Assembly (NCBI GenBank): GCA_045649105.1
Contig: JAZRPG010000009.1
Coordinates: 1 to 6,716, forward strand
Origin: JAZRPG01 sp045649105
GTDB taxonomy: Bacteria; Bacillota; Clostridia; Oscillospirales; JAAYXM01
Length of the DNA: 6,716 bases
Reading direction: 5' to 3'
Below, piece after piece: positions 1-6,201 of this stretch. The notes beneath the pieces were generated by a model that made no database searches, was not told where the DNA came from, and worked only from the letters and a program-made list of their open reading frames with translations. Made by a program: the position numbers and the translations under genes. How positions within the stretch are numbered: the stretch's first letter is position 1; each line of letters opens with the position of its first letter.

Positions 1-807
1 CGTGCATTTGCAAAGGGCAGACATGTTATTTCTGAAAAGCCCCTTGCTACAACAGTTGAGGACGCAGAGCGCATGGTAAAGGCCGCAAACGACGCCGGCA
101 AGAAGCTCTACTATGCTGAGGACTGGCTCTTCGCTCCCGCACTTAACCGTGCACTTGAGGTAATCGATGAGGGCGCTATCGGCAAGCCGATGTTCGTCCG
201 CGCACGCGAGTGCCATTGCGGTTCACATTCTCCGTTTGCGCAGACTATAAAGTTCTGCGGCGGCGGCTCAATGGTTCACCTCGGCGTACATCCGGTCTGC
301 TTCATGCTCGCACTTAAGAACAACAGATGGACAGAGGTTGTTGCGATGACATCCGGCGGCGGAGAGAATAACCTTCAGCATAAGACAATGGAAGGCGAGG
401 ACTGGGCTGCTGCGCTTATGCGCTTTGAAGACGGAACGACAGCGCTTCTTGAGGCGAATTATGTCACAACAGGCGGAATGGAAGATGTTATTGACTTCTA
501 CGGCGACAAGGGCTGCCTGCATGTAGACCTCACATTCTCAAGCGCGCTTAACCTCTACTCAATCCCGGGCCTTTCCTACACGGTTGAAAAGGCAGAGATT
601 ACAACAGGCTGGTCAAAGCCCGCAGTTGATGAGAAATTCAACCTCGGTTATGTCAACGAAATCCGTCACTTTGTCGAGTCGGCACGCGACAATAAGGACG
701 CAAAGGTCGGTCTCCGCGGCATAGACGGTCTTGAGGCAATCAGAGTAATCAATCTCATATACAAGTCAGCGCGCGAAGGCGTAGCTGTTAAAAATGACAG
801 ACTGTAA
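1..807 (+). CDS. Gfo/Idh/MocA-family oxidoreductase, 5'-truncated by window edge
   Basis: This is the 3' part of a gene; 268 codons are visible and the frame is open from base 1. The family has an N-terminal NAD(P)-binding Rossmann domain followed by an alpha/beta domain, and oxidises or reduces sugars, inositols and similar polyols in the cytoplasm. The visible part opens with the end of the Rossmann domain: the EKP signature is at visible residues 12-14, whose Lys is normally the active-site lysine. The family's second motif appears as GGGSMVHLGVHPVC at 87-100. The usual catalytic His is present at 97, but the Asp expected at 93 is His and the Asp expected at 100 is Cys. Members are usually 330-390 residues, so about 80-100 residues are missing to the left. 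The ATG at 73 is internal to the fold and is not the start. The stop lies 23 nt before the flavoprotein gene, so they are probably co-transcribed. Family call is firm; the substrate is unknown. Confidence 0.9.
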   Translation, partial: RAFAKGRHVISEKPLATTVEDAERMVKAANDAGKKLYYAEDWLFAPALNRALEVIDEGAIGKPMFVRARECHCGSHSPFAQTIKFCGGGSMVHLGVHPVCFMLALKNNRWTEVVAMTSGGGENNLQHKTMEGEDWAAALMRFEDGTTALLEANYVTTGGMEDVIDFYGDKGCLHVDLTFSSALNLYSIPGLSYTVEKAEITTGWSKPAVDEKFNLGYVNEIRHFVESARDNKDAKVGLRGIDGLEAIRVINLIYKSAREGVAVKNDRL

Positions 808-815
808 AATTTATT

Positions 816-821
816 AGGAGG
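816..821 (+). promoter_or_regulatory. Shine-Dalgarno site of the flavoprotein gene
   Basis: A full-consensus AGGAGG lies 9 nt before the ATG at 831 and fixes that start. It is the strongest ribosome-binding site in the window, which fits the strongly biased codon use of the gene it serves. Confidence 0.85.
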
Positions 822-830
822 ATAATTGAT

Positions 831-3473
831 ATGACAGGGAACTTCAATTTACCGGTAGAGATAGCCGGCGTAAAATTCCGCAACCCGTTTTATGTTGCAT
901 CAGGCCCGACGACGAAGTCTGTTGAGCAGCTCAAGAAAATCGAGGAGTGCGGCTGGGGTGCTGCTTCCATAAAGCTCACAATCGACCCCGCTCCGTATAT
1001 TAACCGCGTTCCGCGTTATGCGATTTTTGAGGACCGCAACGCTCTTTGCTTTACGGTTGAGAAGCGCCTTAAGTTCCAGGAAGGCCTTAAGCTCATGCGT
1101 GATGCAAAGAAGGAGCTCAAGGGGGACCTCAAGCTCTTCGCAAACATTACATATGCAGGCGAAAAGGGCGTTGAAGGCTGGGTAAACATGGCTGTCGAGT
1201 TTGAGAAGGCAGGTGCCGATGTAATCGAGCTTAACATGTGCTGCCCGAATATGTCCTTTAACCTCCAGCTTTCTCAGGGCGATGACAACGCATCTAAAAT
1301 TAAGACGGGTGCAAGCTTTGGTCAGAACGGTGATGCTGTTGCTGAAATCGTTCGTGAAATCAAGAAGAATATTTCAATTCCGCTTTTCGTTAAGCTTACT
1401 CCTGAGGGCGGCAGAATTGCTCAGATTGCAACAGCTCTCTACGCTGCCGGCGCAGATGCTGTCGGCGGCACATCAAACCGTATGGCTATTCCGCCGATTA
1501 ACCTTGATCATCCGGAGAAGGCTCCCTATCACCTTCAGGACGAGATTTCAATGTCTTGCCACTGCGGTTCATGGGTAAAGCCTCTCGCTCTTCGTGATAC
1601 ATACGAAATCCGTAAGGTAAACGGACCTGACCACAAGATTATGATGGCAGGCGGCGTCCGCAACTGGCGCGATGCTTGCGAAATGTTCATGGCCGGTGCT
1701 GACCTTGTCGGTATCTGCTCAGAAACTCTTATCTCAGGTTATGACTTTATCGGCGACCTTATCGACGGCGTCCGTGATTTCATGGAAAGCCACGGTTATA
1801 ACACAACACGGGATATGCGTGACCTTATCCTCCCGCATGTTCGCACTGCTGCTGATGTTACGCTTTATAAGGGCCATTCACATGTTAAGGGCTCTCTTGC
1901 GGCTCCGTGTAAGAGCGCTTGCCCGGCAAATGTTCCGGCACAGGCTTATGTCAATATGATTGCAGAGAAGAACTTTAAGCGTGCATATGAGCTTATCGTC
2001 GGCGCGGCTCCGCTCATGAGTATCTGCGGCGTTGTTTGCAGCCATCCGTGTGAGCTTTCATGTACTCGCGGCATCACAGGCCGTGCTATCCAGATTCGTG
2101 ACCTTAAGAGATTTACTCTTGAGCAGGCCAAGAAGAACGGCTGGAAGCCTGAGCTTGTTAAGGAGAAGGCAAACGGCAAGAAGATTGCTGTCATCGGCTC
2201 CGGCCCGGCAGGTATTTCTGCTGCATTCTACCTTGCAAAGGCAGGCTATGAAGTAACAGTATTTGAAAAAGAAAACTATCTCGGCGGTATGCTCCGCTTT
2301 GCTATTCCGAACTTCCGCCTTGACAAGAGTGCTATCGACGATGAAATCGCAAGCCTCAAGGAGCTTGGCGTTAAGTTCAAGACAGGCGTAACCTATGGCA
2401 AGGACATCACTGCTGAAAGCCTCAAGGCAGAAGGCTACGCTTCCGTATTCCTCGGAATCGGTGCTCAGGCAGGCCGTCTCCCGGGTGTTCCCGGCGAGGA
2501 TTCAAAGGGCGTTTACAATGCAGTTGATTTCTTAAAGTCGGTTTATGACGGCGAGAAGATTAATGTTGGCGACGATGTAGTTATCCTCGGTGGCGGCTTT
2601 ACCGCTGTTGACGCTGCACGTACCGCACGCCGCCTTGGCGCTAAGAATGTTTATATCGCTTACCGCCGCACACGCGACGAGATGCCTGCTACAAGCGAGG
2701 AAATCGCAGAGGCAGAGGCAGAGGGCGTAAAGATTATGTACCTCGTTGCTCCGACAGAAATCGTTGCAAAGAACGGCAAGGTTTCAGCTATCAAGATGAC
2801 AACTCAGGTTCTTGGTGAGTCCGATACAAGCGGCCGTCGCCGTCCTGAGGCTGTTTGCGGTGCTGAGTTTACTCTTAAGTGCGACACTGTTGTTGCTGCT
2901 ATCGGACAGATTCCGGATGCAGACGCAACAAAGGGCCTTAAGACAACAAGAAGCGGAATGCTCGCTACTAACGAGTGCTACTCACTCGACGGATTTGTAT
3001 ATGCAGGCGGTGACGCTGTTGAGGTTCGCAACATTATCTCTGCTGTTGCAGACGGAAGAAGTGCAGCATACTGCATCGACTTTGCTCTTTCTGACGGCAA
3101 CCCGAAGATTGAGGTTGTCAACATTCAGAACACCGTTGACCCGTATGCAGTTCTCCGTCGCAATCCGTACTTCACAGACAATGCTGCTGTTGACCTCGAC
3201 ACTAAGGCAGGCGCAGAGCGCGTTAAGAACTTTGACACCTTCCGTCGCGTAATGACAGAGGACGAGGCTGTTAAGGAAGCTTCTCGCTGCTTAAAGTGCG
3301 GTTGCGGTGAGGGCTGCCAGCTCTGTAAGACAATATGCACAGACTTTGCTGTTGATATCGTTGCAGATGATACAATGCAGATTAACAAGGACAAGTGCGT
3401 AGCTTGCGGAATGTGCTACAACAGATGCCCGAACGGCAATATAGAGATGATTGACCTTAAGATAAAGGCATAG
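831..3473 (+). CDS. Multidomain NAD(P)H/FAD/Fe-S/FMN oxidoreductase with permuted dihydropyrimidine dehydrogenase domains (PreA-PreT-ferredoxin)
   Basis: An 880-residue cytoplasmic flavoprotein. Residues 1-335 form a PreA/dihydroorotate-dehydrogenase-like FMN barrel: conserved Lys48 and Lys188, the active-site ELNMCCPN at 133-140 with Cys138 aligned to the catalytic Cys of DPD, and the phosphate-binding MAGGV at 272-276. Residues 358-415 are cysteine-rich (Cys360, 364, 399, 403, 407, 411), matching the PreT/GltD helical iron-sulfur domain. Residues 451-750 hold the FAD site GSGPAG (456-461), a second nucleotide site LGGGFTAVD (586-594), YRRTR (611-615), which suggests NADPH, and the FAD-contacting GGD (726-728). 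The tail has RCLKC (819-823) and a ferredoxin-like segment ending in the canonical C-x2-C-x2-C-x3-C-P at 856-867. Electrons probably pass from NAD(P)H to FAD, Fe-S and FMN, reducing a ring or activated double bond, or run in reverse. In animal DPD the FAD half comes first. The substrate may not be a pyrimidine. Confidence 0.88.
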   Translation: MTGNFNLPVEIAGVKFRNPFYVASGPTTKSVEQLKKIEECGWGAASIKLTIDPAPYINRVPRYAIFEDRNALCFTVEKRLKFQEGLKLMRDAKKELKGDLKLFANITYAGEKGVEGWVNMAVEFEKAGADVIELNMCCPNMSFNLQLSQGDDNASKIKTGASFGQNGDAVAEIVREIKKNISIPLFVKLTPEGGRIAQIATALYAAGADAVGGTSNRMAIPPINLDHPEKAPYHLQDEISMSCHCGSWVKPLALRDTYEIRKVNGPDHKIMMAGGVRNWRDACEMFMAGADLVGICSETLISGYDFIGDLIDGVRDFMESHGYNTTRDMRDLILPHVRTAADVTLYKGHSHVKGSLAAPCKSACPANVPAQAYVNMIAEKNFKRAYELIVGAAPLMSICGVVCSHPCELSCTRGITGRAIQIRDLKRFTLEQAKKNGWKPELVKEKANGKKIAVIGSGPAGISAAFYLAKAGYEVTVFEKENYLGGMLRFAIPNFRLDKSAIDDEIASLKELGVKFKTGVTYGKDITAESLKAEGYASVFLGIGAQAGRLPGVPGEDSKGVYNAVDFLKSVYDGEKINVGDDVVILGGGFTAVDAARTARRLGAKNVYIAYRRTRDEMPATSEEIAEAEAEGVKIMYLVAPTEIVAKNGKVSAIKMTTQVLGESDTSGRRRPEAVCGAEFTLKCDTVVAAIGQIPDADATKGLKTTRSGMLATNECYSLDGFVYAGGDAVEVRNIISAVADGRSAAYCIDFALSDGNPKIEVVNIQNTVDPYAVLRRNPYFTDNAAVDLDTKAGAERVKNFDTFRRVMTEDEAVKEASRCLKCGCGEGCQLCKTICTDFAVDIVADDTMQINKDKCVACGMCYNRCPNGNIEMIDLKIKA

Positions 3474-3478
3474 GCCTG

Positions 3479-3484
3479 AAAGGA
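3479..3484 (+). promoter_or_regulatory. Shine-Dalgarno site of the SDR gene
   Basis: AAAGGA ends 9 nt before the ATG at 3494. It supports that start over the in-frame ATG at 3506, which would be 21 nt away. The site lies in the 20-nt gap after the flavoprotein stop. Confidence 0.75.
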
Positions 3485-3493
3485 CGATTAAGT

Positions 3494-4315
3494 ATGAAAA
3501 ACAACATGTTTTCACTTGAAGGAAAAGTAGCAGTTGTAACAGGCGCGGGCGGAGTCCTTTGTGCAGAAATTTCAAAGGGCCTTGCAAGAGCCGGCGCAAA
3601 GGTAGCGCTTCTTGACCTTCGCCTTGATATGGCGGAGAAGGCGGCAGATGCCATAAAAGCTGAAGGGTATGAGGCCGCGGCATTTGAGTGCAATGTTCTC
3701 GAGAAGGGCAGCATTGAGAAGGCGAAAGACGCTGTGCTTGCAAAGTTCGGCAAGGTTGACATTCTCTTAAACGGTGCCGGCGGAAATCATCCCAAGGGCT
3801 CGACAAGTGATGAGATGACCTTCTTTGACATTCCGCAGGATGCTTTGCAGTGGGTGTTTAACCTCAATATCGTCGGAACAATTCTTCCGACACAGGTATT
3901 CGGAAAAATCTTTGCAGAGCAGAATTCGGGCTGTGTAGTAAACATAAGCTCGATGAGCGCGTTCCACCCGCTCACAAGGACTGTTGCATATTCTGCTGCA
4001 AAGGCCGCTGTATCAAACTTCACCGAGTGGATGGCAGTACATTTCAATCAGGAATATTCAGAGAATATCCGCGTAAATGCTATCGCTCCGGGATTCCTGC
4101 TCACACAGCAGAACTACTACCTCATGGTTGATGAGAAGACGGGCGGAAACACACCGCGCGCTGAAAAGGTTCTCGCAAAGACTCCGATGAACCGTTTCGG
4201 AAAGCCGGAGGAGCTTGTCGGAGGCGTTGTATATCTCTGCTCCGATGCTGCAACATTTGTAAACGGTACAGTGCTTGCAATAGACGGAGGATATAACGCA
4301 TACTCAGGTGTGTAG
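3494..4315 (+). CDS. SDR-family oxidoreductase, D-mannonate (fructuronate) oxidoreductase-like
   Basis: A complete 273-residue classical short-chain dehydrogenase. The cofactor motif TGAGGVLC is at residues 16-23, Asp41 at the end of the second beta strand suggests NAD(H), and NGAGG is at 93-97. The catalytic set is Asn125, Ser153, Tyr166 and Lys170 in YSAAK. Beyond the generic fold, several stretches match what I recall of Bacillus-type SDR D-mannonate oxidoreductase (YjmF/UxuB): GAGGNHPK (95-101), LPTQVF (131-136), ISSMSAF (151-157), APGF (198-201), TPMNRFGKPEEL (230-241) and the C-terminal AYSGV. Those enzymes interconvert D-fructuronate and D-mannonate in hexuronate catabolism. No uxuA or uxaC partner is visible, so the substrate may be a different keto-sugar acid. 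It follows the flavoprotein by 20 nt and precedes the amidohydrolase by 16 nt, so the three are almost certainly one transcript. SDR family is certain; the mannonate-like subgroup is likely; exact substrate is open. Confidence 0.92.
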   Translation: MKNNMFSLEGKVAVVTGAGGVLCAEISKGLARAGAKVALLDLRLDMAEKAADAIKAEGYEAAAFECNVLEKGSIEKAKDAVLAKFGKVDILLNGAGGNHPKGSTSDEMTFFDIPQDALQWVFNLNIVGTILPTQVFGKIFAEQNSGCVVNISSMSAFHPLTRTVAYSAAKAAVSNFTEWMAVHFNQEYSENIRVNAIAPGFLLTQQNYYLMVDEKTGGNTPRAEKVLAKTPMNRFGKPEELVGGVVYLCSDAATFVNGTVLAIDGGYNAYSGV

Positions 4316-4317
4316 GT

Positions 4318-4322
4318 AAGGA
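4318..4322 (+). promoter_or_regulatory. Shine-Dalgarno site of the amidohydrolase gene
   Basis: AAGGA ends 9 nt before the ATG at 4332, inside the 16-nt gap after the SDR stop. It is weaker than the site before the flavoprotein gene. Confidence 0.65.
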
Positions 4323-4331
4323 CTTAAATTT

Positions 4332-5924
4332 ATGAAATTATACGTAAACGGCGTATTCCATTCAATGGATGATTCCCGGAACGTGTATTCTGCACTTCTT
4401 GAGCATAACGGCAAAATTTCAGAGACGGGCACAAGTGAAGAGCTGATTTCAAAGTACCCCGAGGTCGAGAAAGTCGACCTCGGGGGAAAAACCGTTATAC
4501 CGGGAATTATTGATACGCATGCACATATTTTTGGCTCCGCATACAGTGAGGCGGAAGCACCTCTTGAGATTCACAAGAGCGTCGCATCACTTCTTGAGGA
4601 TTTAAAGAATCGCGCCGGAAACACGCCTGACGGGGAGTGGATTGTGTATAAAAACACATATCCGCTCAGATTGCAGGAGCTTCGTTATCCGACGCTTTCT
4701 GAGCTTGATGCCGCCGCGCCGGACACGCCTGTTATAGTTACCGGGCATTATTCGTCGCAGCTTAATTCGGCGGCACTTTCAAGGATAGATATCAGTGAGC
4801 TACCGGCAGGTTCAGAGGCGCTCCGTGATGATAGCGGCAAACTTACCGGGATTCTTACATGTGCAAGTCCGTATCTCGAAAGGTTTATGAAGCCGGAGGG
4901 CGGCTCAAAACGCGGCTCGCTTTGTAAATTAATGCAGAAGTATAACGAGTGCGGAATCACAATGGCAGTTGTCGGCATGTGCAGTACGGATGATATTGCG
5001 CTTGCAAATGAGCTGTATGAGGATTCACAGCAGACAATAAGGATGCGATATACGCTTCCGGCTGTTGAGCAGGTAGCAAAAGATGCGCTTGCAATAGAAA
5101 TGCCGAACGCTGAGTTTTCGCGCGTAGCATTTCTTAAAAATTTCCTTGACGGCGGTTTCCTGACAGGGACTGCGTTTATGGAATATCCGTATAAAAACTT
5201 AAAGCGCGTTTTCTCTATTGATACGCGCGGTGAGGATTTTTACGGAATGTTCCTGTTTGATAAAGACAAGATTGCAGACTGCATTGAGCTTGCGAGAAAG
5301 TACGGGCTGCAGTACGGCGCGCATTGCGTCGGAAGTGCCGCGGCACGGCGTCTTCTTGACGCATACCGCGAAGTTAATAAAAAGAATCCGATTAAGGGCG
5401 AGCGGCACGCAGTCATTCATGCGGATTTTGTGAATGAAGAAGACGCAAATACGGCGAATGATATGGGGATAGCACTCCTGTTCCAGCCTGCGTGGCACTA
5501 TATGGATGCTCCGAATGTCGGCGAGGTGCTCGATGAGCGCGATGCAAAGAGTTTTATGAGCTATAAGGATATTCAGGCGTTTGACCTTGCCGCAGCCGGC
5601 AGCGACCATATGATAAAGCACGACTCGGTTGAGTCTGTAAACCCATATAACCCGTTTATCGGATTGTATAATATGGTTACATGCCGCGCAAGAGACGGAA
5701 AGAGCTATGTGACCTCAGAGTGCATGAGCCGCGACGCAGCACTTATGTATTACACAAGCCATGCGGCGCGCATATGCTTTGACGAGGACATTCTCGGCAC
5801 CCTCGAGCCGGGCAAGTGCGCAGACTTTGCCGTGCTTGACCGCGACTATTTCACATGCCCCGAGGAGGAAATAATCGATATAAAATCCGTCATGACAGTA
5901 GTCGGCGGAAAGCGTGTTATATAG
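4332..5924 (+). CDS. YtcJ-type amidohydrolase (amidohydrolase 3 family)
   Basis: A complete 530-residue metal-dependent hydrolase, normal length for the YtcJ/N-substituted-formamide-deformylase group. The N-terminal beta-sandwich half (1-58) leads into the barrel at PGIIDTHAH with metal ligands His63 and His65. Lys269 in LKNFLDG matches the Lys-x-x-x-Asp-Gly element of the family. His331, His363 in VIHAD and Asp425 in GSD complete the expected metal and catalytic set. The C-terminal part of the sandwich ends in LGTLEPGKCADFAVLD (488-503), the hallmark 'G-x-L-x-x-G-x-x-A-D' segment. No signal peptide, so cytoplasmic. The family hydrolyses amide, formamide or imine bonds, but substrates are rarely known. 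As last gene of the operon it probably opens or trims a product made by the upstream redox enzymes. Lysine codons are a mix of AAA and AAG, unlike the AAG-dominated flavoprotein gene, suggesting lower expression. A perfect 12-bp inverted repeat lies within codons 42-52. Confidence 0.9.
   Translation: MKLYVNGVFHSMDDSRNVYSALLEHNGKISETGTSEELISKYPEVEKVDLGGKTVIPGIIDTHAHIFGSAYSEAEAPLEIHKSVASLLEDLKNRAGNTPDGEWIVYKNTYPLRLQELRYPTLSELDAAAPDTPVIVTGHYSSQLNSAALSRIDISELPAGSEALRDDSGKLTGILTCASPYLERFMKPEGGSKRGSLCKLMQKYNECGITMAVVGMCSTDDIALANELYEDSQQTIRMRYTLPAVEQVAKDALAIEMPNAEFSRVAFLKNFLDGGFLTGTAFMEYPYKNLKRVFSIDTRGEDFYGMFLFDKDKIADCIELARKYGLQYGAHCVGSAAARRLLDAYREVNKKNPIKGERHAVIHADFVNEEDANTANDMGIALLFQPAWHYMDAPNVGEVLDERDAKSFMSYKDIQAFDLAAAGSDHMIKHDSVESVNPYNPFIGLYNMVTCRARDGKSYVTSECMSRDAALMYYTSHAARICFDEDILGTLEPGKCADFAVLDRDYFTCPEEEIIDIKSVMTVVGGKRVI
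4457..4485 (+). repeat. Perfect 12-bp inverted repeat (RNA hairpin) inside the amidohydrolase gene
   Basis: CCCCGAGGTCGA at 4457-4468 and its exact reverse complement TCGACCTCGGGG at 4474-4485 are separated by the 5-nt loop GAAAG. The GC-rich stem has no mismatch and lies about 125 nt after the start codon, encoding part of residues 42-52. A run of G then five A bases follows, so it is not a plus-strand terminator. As mRNA it would be a very stable hairpin early in the gene. Its role is not known. Confidence 0.85.
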
Positions 5925-5930
5925 TTTAAA

Positions 5931-5982
5931 AATAATAAAAAAGGGTAACTTTCATTAGTGAAGTTTCCCTTTTTTTATTATA
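5931..5982 (+). terminator. Rho-independent terminator of the four-gene operon
   Basis: Starting 6 nt after the amidohydrolase stop, AAAAAAGGG (5937-5945) pairs with CCCTTTTTT (5968-5976). An inner stem AACTTTCA (5947-5954) pairs with TGAAGTT (5959-5965) with one bulged T, and the loop is TTAG. The descending arm is the T tract itself. The A-rich left arm makes the element nearly symmetric, so it may also act weakly on the minus strand. Confidence 0.85.
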
Positions 5983-6019
5983 GAAAAACCCGGCACCGCA
6001 AATTGCGGTCCCGCCGGGT
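5978..6019 (-). terminator. Minus-strand rho-independent terminator
   Basis: The outer stem ACCCGGC (5988-5994) pairs with GCCGGGT (6013-6019), and the inner stem ACCGC (5995-5999) pairs with GCGGT (6005-6009) with loop AAATT. Three unpaired C bases (6010-6012) form a bulge. Read on the minus strand the hairpin is followed at once by TTTTT and then an AT-rich stretch, as expected of a terminator for leftward transcription. On the plus strand the tail is a weaker TATTTTGTATT, so some bidirectional use is possible. Confidence 0.75.
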
Positions 6020-6040
6020 ATTTTGTATTGGGCTTAAACT

Positions 6041-6201
6041 TTACTTTGAAAGGTCTGCGAGATGCTCATAACGAGCCTTTGCTCTCGCTTCAGCCTTGTC
6101 AAACAGCTTCTCAGCTTACGCTGCATTGCCACCATGCCCAATGCTTCTCCCGGAGTATTTCTGAGAGCATATTCAGGGATATCTTTCTCATTCCAAAAGC
6201 T
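6041..6201 (-). pseudogene. Frameshifted C-terminal remnant of an unidentified gene
   Basis: Two adjacent minus-strand frames together read like one coherent protein tail. The upstream frame gives NEKDIPEYALRNTPGEAL and then GMVAMQRK, down to about 6118. One base appears to be missing near 6115-6119. The next frame then continues AEKLFDKAEARAKARYEHL, ADLSK and a TAA stop at 6041-6043. The charged helical character runs smoothly across the junction, whereas the uncorrected first frame turns into a Ser/Arg/Gln-rich tail ending at 6034. Only about 50-55 residues remain, and the right end runs into the lipoprotein gene, so the gene has lost its 5' part. The minus-strand terminator 22 nt beyond the stop was probably its own. 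I do not recognise the family. A sequencing error could explain the frameshift but not the missing N-terminus. Confidence 0.5.

Noticed and set aside
1308..1325. Possible loss of the catalytic cysteine, because GASFGQ replaces the GLACGQ seen in DPD
   Set aside because: Counting from the known DPD residues Lys574, Asn668 and Lys709 places the catalytic Cys671 in the NLSCPH motif, which is NMCCPN here with the Cys kept. The GLACGQ cysteine is not the catalytic one.
2812..3252. A 146-codon plus-strand frame inside the flavoprotein gene
   Set aside because: The Leu/Arg/Ser/Thr-rich translation with no recognisable motif is what a +1 reading of GCT/GTT-biased codons gives; the enclosing gene has clear motifs throughout.
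3551..3562. Cys in place of the last Gly of the SDR cofactor motif as a sign of inactivation
   Set aside because: As I recall, mannonate-oxidoreductase-type SDRs often carry Cys there (GGGVLC), and the catalytic Asn-Ser-Tyr-Lys set is complete.
3291..3806. A 171-codon open frame on the minus strand across the flavoprotein/SDR junction
   Set aside because: It lies antisense to two well-supported genes, its translation is low-complexity Arg/Leu/Pro/His-rich with no domain, and no convincing ribosome-binding site was noted. It is a by-product of codon bias on the plus strand.
5199..5621. A 140-codon minus-strand frame inside the amidohydrolase gene
   Set aside because: It is antisense to conserved metal-binding motifs of the hydrolase, has no initiation site I can see, and its sequence matches nothing I know.
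831..5924. Reductive pyrimidine catabolism operon (preT-preA-hydA type)
   Set aside because: The amidohydrolase is of the YtcJ group, not the dihydropyrimidinase/hydantoinase group; there is no beta-ureidopropionase, and the SDR and Gfo/Idh/MocA genes have no place in that pathway.
5984..6025. Riboswitch or small RNA in the convergent region
   Set aside because: The two hairpins are explained by terminators of the flanking units; there is no conserved multi-helix core or a downstream gene in the right orientation to control.
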